In this document: positions 14,673 to 22,952 of the stretch, piece after piece
Layout of the letters: the number at the start of each line of letters is the position of its first letter
Numbering within the stretch: position 1 is the first letter of the stretch
IMG/VR virus record: IMGVR_UViG_3300025121_000084
Span: 1-43,305 of that record
Reading direction: 5' to 3' (one strand)
DNA length: 43,305 nucleotides
DNA from: a virus
Notes under the pieces: model-generated
Database searches by the model: none
What the model saw: the letters and a program-made list of their open reading frames with translations, nothing else
What the model was told of the DNA's origin: nothing
Position numbers and translations under genes: made by a program

Positions 14673-15725
14673 ATGTTCCGCTATACCAAAATAGGCAAGG
14701 ATTTTCACGCCGAGCGAGCGCAAGGGATCGGCTCATCTGATATTCCTACGCTTGCAGGACTTACCCTGAAATATGGCCGAACTCCCTATATGCTATGGCG
14801 GCGCAAGATGGGTATGGATCCGCCCGATCCAGCCGGAGAGCGAGCCGACTGGGGTCATCGTCTTGAGCCGCTTATCCTTGCCCGGTGGGTGGAGAAGCAT
14901 TACGGAAGGGATGTTGCGGATGAGTACCTAGCGTATAAAATCAGGGGTAAGTCTTGCGGCCAGTACAAAACAAATACCGCCTGCAAACATCCAAAATGGC
15001 CTTGGGCGCTGAGTCATGTGGATTTACTCGTAGACGGTGATGACGAGCCAGCTATCATCGAAGCCAAATCAGCGGGATTTTTCGGCGCAAAACGTGACGA
15101 GGAAGATCCAGACAAGGGCTATTCTCGCTCCGATTTTTCACAAAACGGCCTCCCGGCTGCGGTATTTTTGCAGGTGCAATGGCAGCTATTGACCTATGAC
15201 GTGCGGATCGGGTGGGTAGTCGTACTCATTGATACGGGCGAATGGCGAGAGTATGGGCCAATTATCGCAGACCCGAGAATACAGGAAAAGTGCCTTGCCC
15301 TTGGTCAGCGGCTATGGGATTTAGTTCTATCAAAGACTCCCCCAAAGCCCGAAGATTGGACGGATGTCGCTACCATGTGGCCGGTGCCCGTGGACAAAAC
15401 GGCCATGATTGGCGGGGACGATGAACTAAGAGCAAGGGACATGATCGACCGATACTGGAAGGCATCGGGGCGATTAAAAGAAGCAGAGGCAGAGCGCGAC
15501 GATATAAAGAACGCCCTGGGTATCCTCATCGGTGAAAACTCTGTATTGACTACGCCAGAAGGTGTAAAACTGGCATCCTCATGGGTGCAGAATAACCCGG
15601 CCAGCGTGTCGCTTTCGGATATCAAGGAAAAGGAGCCGGAGCTATACGCGAAACTGGATCAGGGCGGGTATATCAGAAGATCGGAGCGCCGTGAACTCAG
15701 GCCGGCGAAGATAAAAGCCAATTAG
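14673..15725 (+). CDS. YqaJ-type phage recombination exonuclease
   Basis: 350 aa. It opens with RAQGIGSSDIPTLAGL, then GRTPYMLWRRKMG and WGHRLEPLI, the YqaJ signature. The catalytic core of the PD-(D/E)xK fold follows: LSHVDLLVDGDDEPAIIEAK (Asp, then E-x-K), then FLQVQWQLLTYD. It is a 5'-3' double-strand exonuclease of the lambda Exo type, producing single strands for the RecT protein encoded about 600 bases downstream. A charged helix near the C-terminus (KEAEAERDDIKNALGI) is probably an oligomer or partner contact. Confidence 0.92.
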   Translation: MFRYTKIGKDFHAERAQGIGSSDIPTLAGLTLKYGRTPYMLWRRKMGMDPPDPAGERADWGHRLEPLILARWVEKHYGRDVADEYLAYKIRGKSCGQYKTNTACKHPKWPWALSHVDLLVDGDDEPAIIEAKSAGFFGAKRDEEDPDKGYSRSDFSQNGLPAAVFLQVQWQLLTYDVRIGWVVVLIDTGEWREYGPIIADPRIQEKCLALGQRLWDLVLSKTPPKPEDWTDVATMWPVPVDKTAMIGGDDELRARDMIDRYWKASGRLKEAEAERDDIKNALGILIGENSVLTTPEGVKLASSWVQNNPASVSLSDIKEKEPELYAKLDQGGYIRRSERRELRPAKIKAN

Positions 15726-15734
15726 GAGGTGGAC

Positions 15735-16013
15735 ATGGGCAAGGATAGGCATCTTCGGGAAATCTCGAAGGTAGTAAACAAGGTTGCGGGCGACCAGAAA
15801 GCGGCCAGAGCAAAGCGGTATCGCCGTCCCTGGGCTCTCTCGCTCATCGATAGGGTTTTCCCCTTCGCAAATTGGTCGAGGGAGCTTGTGAGAAATCACC
15901 GCGCAAAGTACGACGCTCGAACCGATGAGATAATCAAGACGGCAATTCATAGGTCGCTGAATGCGTCCAAGTCAAAACGCGGCCATGCCTCAAAATTGGC
16001 CAAGGTGAAGTAA
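15735..16013 (+). CDS. Hypothetical basic protein
   Basis: 92 aa, strongly basic, helical (LREISKVVNKVAGDQKAARA), with an extended basic C-terminus, so nucleic acid binding is plausible. Family not recognised. The ATG at 15735 follows TAGGAGG. It lies between the exonuclease and RecT and overlaps the next gene (TAATG). Confidence 0.65.
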   Translation: MGKDRHLREISKVVNKVAGDQKAARAKRYRRPWALSLIDRVFPFANWSRELVRNHRAKYDARTDEIIKTAIHRSLNASKSKRGHASKLAKVK

Positions 16014-16300
16014 TGCCAAAAGCAAAATACACCGTAGGCGATCCGGTAAAAACCGTCGATGAGTTTATCCAAAAGGGCGAGGAAGGCCGATTGTTTTTTA
16101 ACCTCCACCCCTTCAGTAACACACATGGCCGGGCCCTGACCTACGCATGGATACAAAACTGGTCACTGCATTATCTATGCCACGAACTCAAGGCCGGGTT
16201 AATCTGTGAAGCAATTTCCATGCCAAAGACAGACAGAAAGAGGGGCAGACCTCGGAAAGTGGATCGAAAAGACATAAAAACTGCAAAGGAAAACACATGA
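16013..16300 (+). CDS. Hypothetical protein with AT-hook-like tail
   Basis: 95 aa. The centre has a Trp/Tyr/His-rich helix (YAWIQNWSLHYLCHEL). The C-terminus contains KRGRPRKV, an AT-hook-like minor-groove binding motif. Probably a DNA-binding accessory of the recombination block (inference). It overlaps both neighbours. Confidence 0.62.
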   Translation: MPKAKYTVGDPVKTVDEFIQKGEEGRLFFNLHPFSNTHGRALTYAWIQNWSLHYLCHELKAGLICEAISMPKTDRKRGRPRKVDRKDIKTAKENT

Positions 16301-17301
16301 GTACTGAAAAACCGCAAGCCGCCCCCGCAACTCAGGCGACACAGGTCGCGTCCGGATCAAACCAATCAGAGGGCGAATTCTTCGCAATGGTCGTTACTGG
16401 CCGCAAGGGTCTTGACACCATAGCCGACTCCATGGGATCGCGCATCATGGCGATAGCCGCCCCCAACGTCCAGGCTACTTTCTCAACCTGGATGCAACGC
16501 GCCATCGTATCCATCGGCAATGATGACAACCTCAAGGATATCATCAACAGCCGTACCGGGCTTTTTTCGGTCTACCAGGGCCTAGCCAAAGCCTCAACGA
16601 TGGGCCTTCAAATCGGCGGACAATTCCCCCATGCTTATTTTGTACCGAAGGGCGGCAAGGTTGTCCTTATGCCATCGGCTCAAGGCCTTGCCTACGTCGC
16701 CGCTCACGGTCCAGGGGCAGTCCTGCGATACATCCCGCTCGTGACCCCGATCTACGAGCATGACAAGTTTTCGGTTGACAACGCAGCCGGAACATACAAG
16801 CATATCGTCGAACCACTCAGCGATCGCGGAAAACTCGTGGCGTGGTATGCCAAGCTCGAATACATCGACGGGCGGGTTGAAATTCCCTTTGTACTCCAAT
16901 CCGAAGTGGTAGCCATCGAGAACAATTACGGAAACACGAATTCCCCGGCGTACAAAAAGAGCATCATGGACATGCATGCGAAAACTGCGGCCAAGAAGCT
17001 CCTAAAACGCCCCGCCGCCGAAGCCGAAGGGCTCGCCATGGCAATGAGTGCAGATGATGAGGCAATCGCCCCGGATGAGCCAGCGGAGCGGCCTTCCGCG
17101 AACGTTTCCGAACGCATGGGGGCACGGCTGGATAAGGTGGCGACGAAGATAGCTCCCGCAGCCTCGCCCGAAAACACGAAGGCCGCAGAGCCAGTCCCGC
17201 CCGAGACTGTGGAAGACGGCGTATTCGTACAGGACGGCCCAGCCCCCGAAGGACAACCCGAAGGCCAAGCCCCTGAGTCGGATTCCTCCGACCTGTTCTG
17301 A
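16297..17301 (+). CDS. recT: RecT-family single-strand annealing protein
   Basis: 334 aa. The core matches RecT: TFSTWMQRAIVSIGNDD, then GLFSVYQGLAKASTMGLQIG, HAYFVPKGGKVVLMPSAQGL and YIDGRVEIPFVLQSEVV. It anneals complementary strands made by the YqaJ exonuclease encoded upstream. The last ~80 residues are acidic and Pro/Ala-rich and end DSSDLF, resembling the acidic C-terminal tails of single-strand binding proteins. A strong terminator follows, so it closes the early block. Confidence 0.93.
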   Translation: MSTEKPQAAPATQATQVASGSNQSEGEFFAMVVTGRKGLDTIADSMGSRIMAIAAPNVQATFSTWMQRAIVSIGNDDNLKDIINSRTGLFSVYQGLAKASTMGLQIGGQFPHAYFVPKGGKVVLMPSAQGLAYVAAHGPGAVLRYIPLVTPIYEHDKFSVDNAAGTYKHIVEPLSDRGKLVAWYAKLEYIDGRVEIPFVLQSEVVAIENNYGNTNSPAYKKSIMDMHAKTAAKKLLKRPAAEAEGLAMAMSADDEAIAPDEPAERPSANVSERMGARLDKVATKIAPAASPENTKAAEPVPPETVEDGVFVQDGPAPEGQPEGQAPESDSSDLF

Positions 17302-17331
17302 TCTCTCTGGCATCCCCGACTCACTTACAGC

Positions 17332-17356
17332 GCCCCTCTTTTGAGGGGCTTTTTTT
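17332..17356 (+). terminator. Strong intrinsic terminator of the early region
   Basis: GCCCCTC (17332-17338), a TTTT loop, GAGGGGC (17343-17349), then seven T. A 7-bp GC-rich stem with a U-run makes a textbook terminator, located 31 bases after the recT stop. Confidence 0.93.
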
Positions 17357-17384
17357 ATCTCCACCATAAGCCTATACTTATACC

Positions 17385-18122
17385 ATGTTGCGAGTAACAT
17401 CCGAGACAGCGCCCTATTTCAAAGCCCTTGAAAAAATAGACAAGGGCATTAACATAGCCGCCGCCCGCGCCATAAATACGGTTGCAGGATTCGCGCACGT
17501 TGAAGCTATAAAAAACCTCAGGAAGTATTTCAAAATCAGAAACAAATACACTGAAAACTCGATGCGATTTTACCCTGCCAATGAGAAAACAGCAAAGGCC
17601 GCTAGTTATAATAAAACATACACTGTCAAACAAAACCTTGACCGGATCAGTGCGGTATCTGGATCAGTGTCGCCCTATTTGCCCCTCCTTGAGTATGGCG
17701 GTATTCAGCGCCCGAAGCCTGGATCTAAATTTGTACTTATGCCGACAACGAAAGGGCGAGGAGGAAATATCCTTGCGCCTATCCCGAAGCGGTTGCGTCT
17801 TGGCCCTCGTGGATCTGTTGAGGAATTCGGAAGTGGGCCAGGGGCAAAATCAAAAGCAGGCCAATACAAGTTTTTCGCGTTGCCTTCTGGTATCTATTAC
17901 CGCGTAGGCCGCCCGCATAAAGGCAAGAGGGCTGCGCCTGGAAATGCTCGACCATTCCGGCCCATCATAATGATCCGCACACTAGGACATGAGTCGCAGA
18001 GCGTTAAAGCTCATCACTGGCATGAGGAAGCTATGAAGCGAGTGGGAACATGGGAAAATATCGACAAGGCTTTTATCCAGAATGCAAAGAGAGTCATAGC
18101 CGACGCTGAAAATAATAAATAA
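17385..18122 (+). CDS. Probable tail-completion (gpZ/gp10-like) protein
   Basis: 245 aa, very basic. AAARAINTVAGFAHVEAIKN, the following Arg/Lys-rich helix (FKIRNKYTENSM) and the C-terminal run FRPIIMIRTLGHES resemble the minor tail/tail-completion family of lambda gpZ and HK97 gp10. The assignment is by pattern only. It is the one structural-looking gene on the plus strand, placed after the early terminator and convergent with the late operon. No ribosome site and no clear promoter precede it (TATACT at 17371-17376 has no -35). It could be activator dependent or served by readthrough. Confidence 0.55.
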   Translation: MLRVTSETAPYFKALEKIDKGINIAAARAINTVAGFAHVEAIKNLRKYFKIRNKYTENSMRFYPANEKTAKAASYNKTYTVKQNLDRISAVSGSVSPYLPLLEYGGIQRPKPGSKFVLMPTTKGRGGNILAPIPKRLRLGPRGSVEEFGSGPGAKSKAGQYKFFALPSGIYYRVGRPHKGKRAAPGNARPFRPIIMIRTLGHESQSVKAHHWHEEAMKRVGTWENIDKAFIQNAKRVIADAENNK

Positions 18123-18141
18123 GGGCGGTGATTAGCCGCCC
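18123..18141 (-). terminator. Terminator at the end of the late operon
   Basis: GGGCGG and CCGCCC form a 6-bp GC stem around a 7-base loop. On the minus strand it is followed by a T-rich tail (TTATTTATTATTTT), so it suits the leftward late transcript. There is no T-run in the plus direction. Confidence 0.7.
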
Positions 18142-18198
18142 CTAAATTACCTTGCATCCCGTAGGATGGTAAGTACGCCCATGGGTGTTCCTTTTTAA

Positions 18199-18345
18199 CT
18201 ACATTTTTACAGTGTCTTGAGCCTTTACTGCCGCCCATAGTTCCGGGCAGTATTCCGGGCAAACATGAAATGGCGAGCCGTCTTTGAGAATGACAAAGCT
18301 CCCATCGTCCCGCCGTTCGATAATTTCATAGCCTGTGGTTTCCAT
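18199..18345 (-). CDS. Small hypothetical protein after tail fibre
   Basis: 48 aa beginning METTGYEIIERRDDGSF, with two Cys in HVCPEYCPELW. The start at 18345 overlaps the tail fibre stop (TAATG) and has a GAGAGG site; an upstream extension would run inside the fibre gene. Such short proteins after fibre genes are often fibre chaperones or adhesin accessories, but no family is recognised here. Last gene of the late operon. Confidence 0.6.
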   Translation of the reverse strand: METTGYEIIERRDDGSFVILKDGSPFHVCPEYCPELWAAVKAQDTVKM

Positions 18346-20597
18346 TATGCTATCCTCTCGTAGAACATTCTCAGATTGGCAGAAGCGGTTCCTGACATAA
18401 GGCCCCCCGCCGCTGTGCCTGCCATAACGCTGTTGTAAGTAGCCCCATATGTTGCCACCCTGAACATCCACGTACCACCAGCCGGAAGCGTAACCTGTGC
18501 GCCTGATGCACAGTCAGCAACACCGCGATATCCGATAATTGATGTCGATGTGCGCGTAGGCATTGCGCCGGGAGTCGCCCCTGCACCAATAGCCGGGCCG
18601 AGTTGCGCTTTAGCCTTCGCCCCCGCATCGTCCACGCCGCCAGCAAGGGTAGTGCCGGAGGCTGTGAGGTTTGCTCCCGCTTCTGCGGATATAGCTATCG
18701 TGTTGCCCAGTATGCCGACAGAATTTACATACGTCTGTACTGCACCGGCACCAGTAGCCTGACCAGCAATTAGCGGTAGGGCGGCTCCTGCCGAGGTAGG
18801 ATTAGGCACATAGACCAGTGGGTGTGGTGCTGCTATTTTATAGACAGAGCCGTCATACGTTCCTGGCTGTTGACGATTTATTGCAATCCCAAGCCTCTGT
18901 AACGTACTGATGGCACTTACGGATGACTTTACCACATCACCTTCTGTTGTTGGCGTAGACCCGCTTGCGAGGAAGGTATAAACCTTCCCGCTAATAGTAA
19001 CTTTTGAATTATCTGCTGGCTGTGTGCTGTTTATTGTAAATGCCCCACTTGCCGCCGCACCTACTCCGGGCGTGTCGCCTAACTGGTTGGCTATTCTGGC
19101 CGCTTCTTCGGACAGGGAGCCGGGGAGGTAGGAGTAGTCGCCGATCCAGTAGGCGTCTATGCTAAACGCAACCCCTGTTACGGAAATACCTAATATATTT
19201 GATCCTGCGTAAGCTGGGAGTTGCACAATAAAAACAGCATCGACAGATGATGCGGGCAATACCACAGTAGCGCCCTGATTTCCCCCAACCGCAAAAACAA
19301 ACGTACCACCAAGCGGCGCGTTCATTTTTATCAGCAACTTTTTGCCCAAGCATCCAGCGATAGATTTATATATACCATTACAAGCTGCCTCAACCGTAAG
19401 TCGCCCACCGGACACCCCAACGGTTCCCGATCCTGAGTTTTTTGCCCACCCGTAAACGGTGGCAAACTCATCTTGGTATTCGACCTCCGTCGCCCCATCC
19501 GGCATCTTTGTGCGCTTGGTGAGAAAGAAATCGGCAAGGGCCGTGGCGTCTTTGAGTTGCTTGACGGTGGGGAAAAGCACATCGCTTGTGCCTGTGACAA
19601 GGCTAGCGGCGGTTGCCTTGAATGCGGTGATGAGTGCAGTCTTGAAATTTGCCCACGTGATCTTCTTACTCGCCGCGCCTACGGTATCCGCATAGTGCAA
19701 CACGTCCGCGTCTGCCGGGGTGTCTTTTGCGGTGAGTGCTACGATCCACGCGTAGAGCTTGCCGGAAATATACGTAAACCAGTTTGCGGCAGTCGCGTAT
19801 TTCGTGGCGTTGGTATCTGCCGAATCGGACAGCGAGGTTTTATCAGCGTCTACGATGGTCGCCTTGTTTGCCCCGCCCGCGATAAGCCCGCCGAGCCGTG
19901 TCCATATCGCGGCAAAGATATTCGCCCACGTGTAATATAGCAGTGAGTGATCGGCCTTAACGCCCGGAACGATGCTTGTGTCCAGCGGGGTCGTGGTTGC
20001 GGTTCCCGCCTCAATGGTCGCGGGGAGCAGGGCTTTTATTTTTGCCTTGATGTTCGCCCAGGTCGTGGTTTTCGTAACGTTTGACGCTTCGGTGTCCACA
20101 ATGGCGACTTTATCCGCATCGACAAGGGTGTCTTTATTGGCCGCACCATGGATCTTGGATTGTATCCAAATCCAAATATTGGCGAACGTCCAGCGCGTTA
20201 CAACATTCGACGCGGCAGAGTCAATTCCGGCAATCGAATCAGCATCTATCGGCGTGGTTTTCGGTGTTGCCCCGAATATTTTAGCCTGAATCCAAATCCA
20301 GAGATTCGCGAAGGTAATTTTCTTCGGTGCATTGGCCGCTTCAGTATCCGTAAGTGGCAGGGTATCTGCATCGACGGGCGTTGCCTTGGCGGTCAGCCCT
20401 TCAATGATCTCGCCCAGGGTTGTCGCCTCTGCGCTCGTATAGCCTAGCGAGTTCCATGCGGTTGTACCATCTCCCCATTTTACCCGCCCGGTATCCGTCT
20501 CATATCCAGGCTCACCGGCTCCCAGGACGGGATTTACGCTCGCCCATTGCGCTTCGGTATCTTGCCTGACTAAAATTTGAGCATCTATAGTTGCCAT
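18345..20597 (-). CDS. Large tail fibre with repeated modules
   Basis: 750 aa. The first ~60 residues (ILVRQDTEAQWASVNPVLGA, then GEPGYETDTGRVKWGDGTTA) are the adaptor seen at the N-terminus of phage receptor-binding fibres. Residues ~60-330 contain about six degenerate ~40-residue repeats with the frame P-x-DAD, then D(T/S)-x-A, then K-x-T-(W/F)-AN. The remainder is Gly/Ala/Thr-rich and beta-like, ending FRVATYGATYNSVMAG and NLRMFYERIA, probably the host-binding tip. It is the main receptor-binding candidate. The repeats are visible in the DNA as diverged copies, suggesting recombination-driven length change. Confidence 0.85.
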   Translation of the reverse strand: MATIDAQILVRQDTEAQWASVNPVLGAGEPGYETDTGRVKWGDGTTAWNSLGYTSAEATTLGEIIEGLTAKATPVDADTLPLTDTEAANAPKKITFANLWIWIQAKIFGATPKTTPIDADSIAGIDSAASNVVTRWTFANIWIWIQSKIHGAANKDTLVDADKVAIVDTEASNVTKTTTWANIKAKIKALLPATIEAGTATTTPLDTSIVPGVKADHSLLYYTWANIFAAIWTRLGGLIAGGANKATIVDADKTSLSDSADTNATKYATAANWFTYISGKLYAWIVALTAKDTPADADVLHYADTVGAASKKITWANFKTALITAFKATAASLVTGTSDVLFPTVKQLKDATALADFFLTKRTKMPDGATEVEYQDEFATVYGWAKNSGSGTVGVSGGRLTVEAACNGIYKSIAGCLGKKLLIKMNAPLGGTFVFAVGGNQGATVVLPASSVDAVFIVQLPAYAGSNILGISVTGVAFSIDAYWIGDYSYLPGSLSEEAARIANQLGDTPGVGAAASGAFTINSTQPADNSKVTISGKVYTFLASGSTPTTEGDVVKSSVSAISTLQRLGIAINRQQPGTYDGSVYKIAAPHPLVYVPNPTSAGAALPLIAGQATGAGAVQTYVNSVGILGNTIAISAEAGANLTASGTTLAGGVDDAGAKAKAQLGPAIGAGATPGAMPTRTSTSIIGYRGVADCASGAQVTLPAGGTWMFRVATYGATYNSVMAGTAAGGLMSGTASANLRMFYERIA

Positions 20598-20634
20598 GCT
20601 TCCCCCTCTTTAATACCTGTTAAAATACAACACT

Positions 20635-20910
20635 TCATACCGCCCATGACTCGGCATCCCCGCCCGATATGGCCGTAATTGCCGGGACAATTCTCTGAGG
20701 TGTTGACCATACACCGACAAGCGCCCCTGCATTTGTTTTGCGGGCATTTGATTGCCATACGTTGACCGAATCAGGAACGCCATGAACCCATCCTGCGGGA
20801 CTATTGCCCGTAGGCGTGGCCGGCTGTGTTGCGGAGTCCTTATAAATTATATCGGTATAGTCGCCCTTCTGTCCTGGTATCAGTATTTCAATGGTTTCTA
20901 TTTCGCTCAT
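20635..20910 (-). CDS. Hypothetical virion-associated protein
   Basis: 91 aa, beginning with a Glu/Ile-rich strand (MSEIETIEILIPGQKGDYT) and continuing with Trp-containing, Ser/Thr-rich sequence. Family not recognised. It lies between the two fibre-type regions, so a fibre accessory role is inferred from position only. Confidence 0.6.
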   Translation of the reverse strand: MSEIETIEILIPGQKGDYTDIIYKDSATQPATPTGNSPAGWVHGVPDSVNVWQSNARKTNAGALVGVWSTPQRIVPAITAISGGDAESWAV

Positions 20911-20913
20911 ATA

Positions 20914-21309
20914 TCAATCTCCTGCGGGTGGCGGGATTACTTGCGTTGCTTGCGGTGATATCTTGGCCTCGCCATGGATAGCGCGTGTTACAGTCCCATC
21001 TGACCAGTCGATGAATAGATCCCATGCACATCGAAGGTATTCGCTCCATGCTCGCCCGGTAGCCGGTATCGCGGTTGTCTCTGTATCGGTCAAGGATATG
21101 ATTACTTCGCCCGTGGTAGGGTCAGCATCAACGGTACACGTAAAATCCTCAAGGGCAGCGGCTGCGCCTGTGTAGGCACGAAGCTGCGCGCGTACCGTGG
21201 CCCCTGTGAGGTCAACGGCCACATCATCGGAGTCAAGGAGTCTAAGGGATAGCGCGAAGTCCGCGCCCCTCGGGATGACGATATCGTATACGGCGGGCTG
21301 TAAGATCAT
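20914..21309 (-). CDS. Phage BppU-like N-terminal / tail-associated protein
   Basis: 131 aa. YDIVIPRGADFALSLRLLDS, then DLTGATVRAQLRA, is the pattern of a small beta-sandwich found in many phage tail regions, similar to the N-terminus of BppU-type baseplate adaptors. Its position beside the fibre genes fits an adaptor or fibre-linked role. The fold call is by pattern; its role is not proven. Confidence 0.6.
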   Translation of the reverse strand: MILQPAVYDIVIPRGADFALSLRLLDSDDVAVDLTGATVRAQLRAYTGAAAALEDFTCTVDADPTTGEVIISLTDTETTAIPATGRAWSEYLRCAWDLFIDWSDGTVTRAIHGEAKISPQATQVIPPPAGD

Positions 21310-21376
21310 TTATACCCTTCCTGTTTCATGGTACCCTCTTGCACCTCATAAGTCAACGTAGTTTTACTCCTGCCCG

Positions 21377-21640
21377 TCATCGGGTGGGCAAAATCACGCC
21401 CTGCCTTACTAGCGCCATTCTAACCGTATCCACTTCGGCCAAATACTTGACCAATGATATCCAATACTCAAAAGGCACAAGCTCTGTCAGCCCGTCCTCA
21501 CTCAAGAGGAGGTTTCCCGGCGGGCTTACCAGCATCGGCCATGCCATCGCTACTGGCTCCGGTTTTTGCGGACAACTCGCGCAAGAGTTCAAGGGCAGCA
21601 TTATGACGCTGAGGAGTAGTGCCAGAAGCAAGCACCTCAA
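21377..21640 (-). CDS. Outer-membrane spanin lipoprotein (Rz1-like)
   Basis: 87 aa. Residues 1-19 form a signal peptide with lipobox LNSC, so Cys20 would be lipidated (MRCLLLALLLSVIMLPLNSC). The mature part has few charges and a Pro-containing start (CPQKPEPVA). Its start lies inside the i-spanin gene in another frame and it runs past that gene's end, the nested Rz/Rz1 arrangement. o-Spanins join the inner spanin through the periplasm to fuse the membranes at lysis, which implies a host with an outer membrane. It is longer than classical Rz1 proteins. Confidence 0.82.
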   Translation of the reverse strand: MRCLLLALLLSVIMLPLNSCASCPQKPEPVAMAWPMLVSPPGNLLLSEDGLTELVPFEYWISLVKYLAEVDTVRMALVRQGVILPTR

Positions 21641-21809
21641 GCATCTTTTGGAGTTTTTGGAGATCGTGCTCCCGTGCTTGGGATGAGTTTTTAAGGGCGA
21701 CGTATTCGGCCTCCTTGAGGTGTAACTTTTTACGGGTGGAGGATAGGGACTGGATAAGGACGAAGATCACGAGAGAGAGAAGGACGAGGGCTAGGATAAG
21801 ATAAATCAT
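21498..21809 (-). CDS. Inner-membrane spanin (Rz-like)
   Basis: 103 aa. One N-terminal transmembrane segment (YLILALVLLSLVIFVLIQSL), then a charged coiled coil (STRKKLHLKEAEYVALKNSS; REHDLQKLQKMLEVLAS), which is the i-spanin architecture. It contains the start of the o-spanin gene in another frame, overlapping it by about 140 bases. It starts by ATGA overlap with the 41-aa membrane protein encoded upstream. Confidence 0.82.
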   Translation of the reverse strand: MIYLILALVLLSLVIFVLIQSLSSTRKKLHLKEAEYVALKNSSQAREHDLQKLQKMLEVLASGTTPQRHNAALELLRELSAKTGASSDGMADAGKPAGKPPLE

Positions 21810-21931
21810 TTTGTACCGCCATCGGCTACTTCTTGAAGTTCTCTTACTCGCTCTTGTGCCTTACGAAGAGACGAATAAAAGCACACATTTATGAAAACCG
21901 AAACCCCTAAAAGCATTATTAAGAATACCAT
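21806..21931 (-). CDS. Very small membrane protein before the spanins
   Basis: 41 aa: MVFLIMLLGVSVFINVCFYS is a single hydrophobic segment, followed by a short charged helix (SLRKAQERVRELQEVADG). A TAGGGAG site precedes the ATG, and its stop overlaps the Rz-like start. It looks like a miniature spanin-type or pinholin-like protein; the lysis role is inferred from position. Confidence 0.6.
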   Translation of the reverse strand: MVFLIMLLGVSVFINVCFYSSLRKAQERVRELQEVADGGTK

Positions 21932-21940
21932 ATATACTCC

Positions 21941-22939
21941 CTAAACGTACATTATTGTTACATAGATGGTTCGAGCAGAACCAGTAGCGCCTCTATAGCC
22001 AGTAATATTAGTATTGTCGTACGCTATTGTAAGAATAAGAGCAGTCGACGCAGCTAAAAACCCAAGTAATTCACTGCTTCCGTCATTTCCTGCACTGCAC
22101 ATTGATATGATTCGATGGTTAGTGGATGCGTTTGATATTCCGTGCGCGGCTGATTTAGTGGAATCGCTAGACCCAAAAGAAAGCGTGATTATCTTTGTCT
22201 TAATCTGTCCGCCTGCGTGTCTTGAGCTTCCAGCATCTACCGGGCTTGAGGCTAAATCGGCGGTATCTCCCTGTGCCGCTGTAGCAAACTCAGCCCTATT
22301 ACTCTCTGTCAGCACCTTAACCCAAGTCGGCGTAGCCCCTTCGCTCGATGCCGTGTTGATCTGTAGGCCGTCTGTCTCGGTCAGCCTCATCATGTAATAA
22401 TCTTCCATCGTACCGTAGCCGCTTTCCCCGGTAGGGCGACGGCGCAAGACCCATAGCATTTCCGATTTCTCGTCATCGTTGAACACAGAAAGGACAAAAA
22501 CGCCCTTCATGGTTCCCGAATAATTGTGCATCGAGAAGTCGAAAATCCAATCTATCCCACCCGCCACACATCCGAGTGAGTGAGTGGCTTCCGTGGTAGC
22601 TCCGGCGGGGGCGCGGGTTTCGGTGATAGTGAATTGCTTCCCGGTCTGCTTATTCGTGATCATCAATTTTTTATTGGTCGAATCCGGAATTAAAACCGTT
22701 TCAATTTCGTAGTCCCCGGCTACCTTCTTTGCGGCTGAAAATAGCGTAGCCATGAGCGTCCGGAATTGCGTATTGTCGGCCTTGACGAGTGTCACGCCCT
22801 GAGCCTCAAGGAAGCCGTAGAACTCTTCCTGCATGGCATTTAGCCAATCATCGGTGACCTTCGTAGCGTTCTGTCCAGGGGCGGGCGTCTCTGTGAACAT
22901 CCCGGCAACCGAACCGTCTCCATCTATTCTGTGTCCCAT
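21941..22939 (-). CDS. Tail fibre protein
   Basis: 332 aa. The N-terminus (MFTETPAPGQNATKVTDDWL, then NAMQEEFYGFLEAQGV) is the classical tail-fibre module found at the start of side-fibre proteins of Mu/P2-like phages. The rest is Ser/Thr/Gly-rich and beta-like. It directly follows the gp48-like baseplate gene, as fibres do in Mu-like phages. Whether it is a second receptor-binding fibre or a fibre adaptor cannot be told from sequence alone. Confidence 0.78.
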   Translation of the reverse strand: MGHRIDGDGSVAGMFTETPAPGQNATKVTDDWLNAMQEEFYGFLEAQGVTLVKADNTQFRTLMATLFSAAKKVAGDYEIETVLIPDSTNKKLMITNKQTGKQFTITETRAPAGATTEATHSLGCVAGGIDWIFDFSMHNYSGTMKGVFVLSVFNDDEKSEMLWVLRRRPTGESGYGTMEDYYMMRLTETDGLQINTASSEGATPTWVKVLTESNRAEFATAAQGDTADLASSPVDAGSSRHAGGQIKTKIITLSFGSSDSTKSAAHGISNASTNHRIISMCSAGNDGSSELLGFLAASTALILTIAYDNTNITGYRGATGSARTIYVTIMYV

Positions 22940-22952
22940 ATTTCATCCTCCA

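Noticed and set aside
19473-19940. A 155-codon plus-strand open frame
   Set aside because: It is antisense to the tail fibre repeats, with repeated composition that simply mirrors them.
18345-20597. A diversity-generating retroelement target in the tail fibre
   Set aside because: No reverse transcriptase gene and no template/variable repeat pair were seen.
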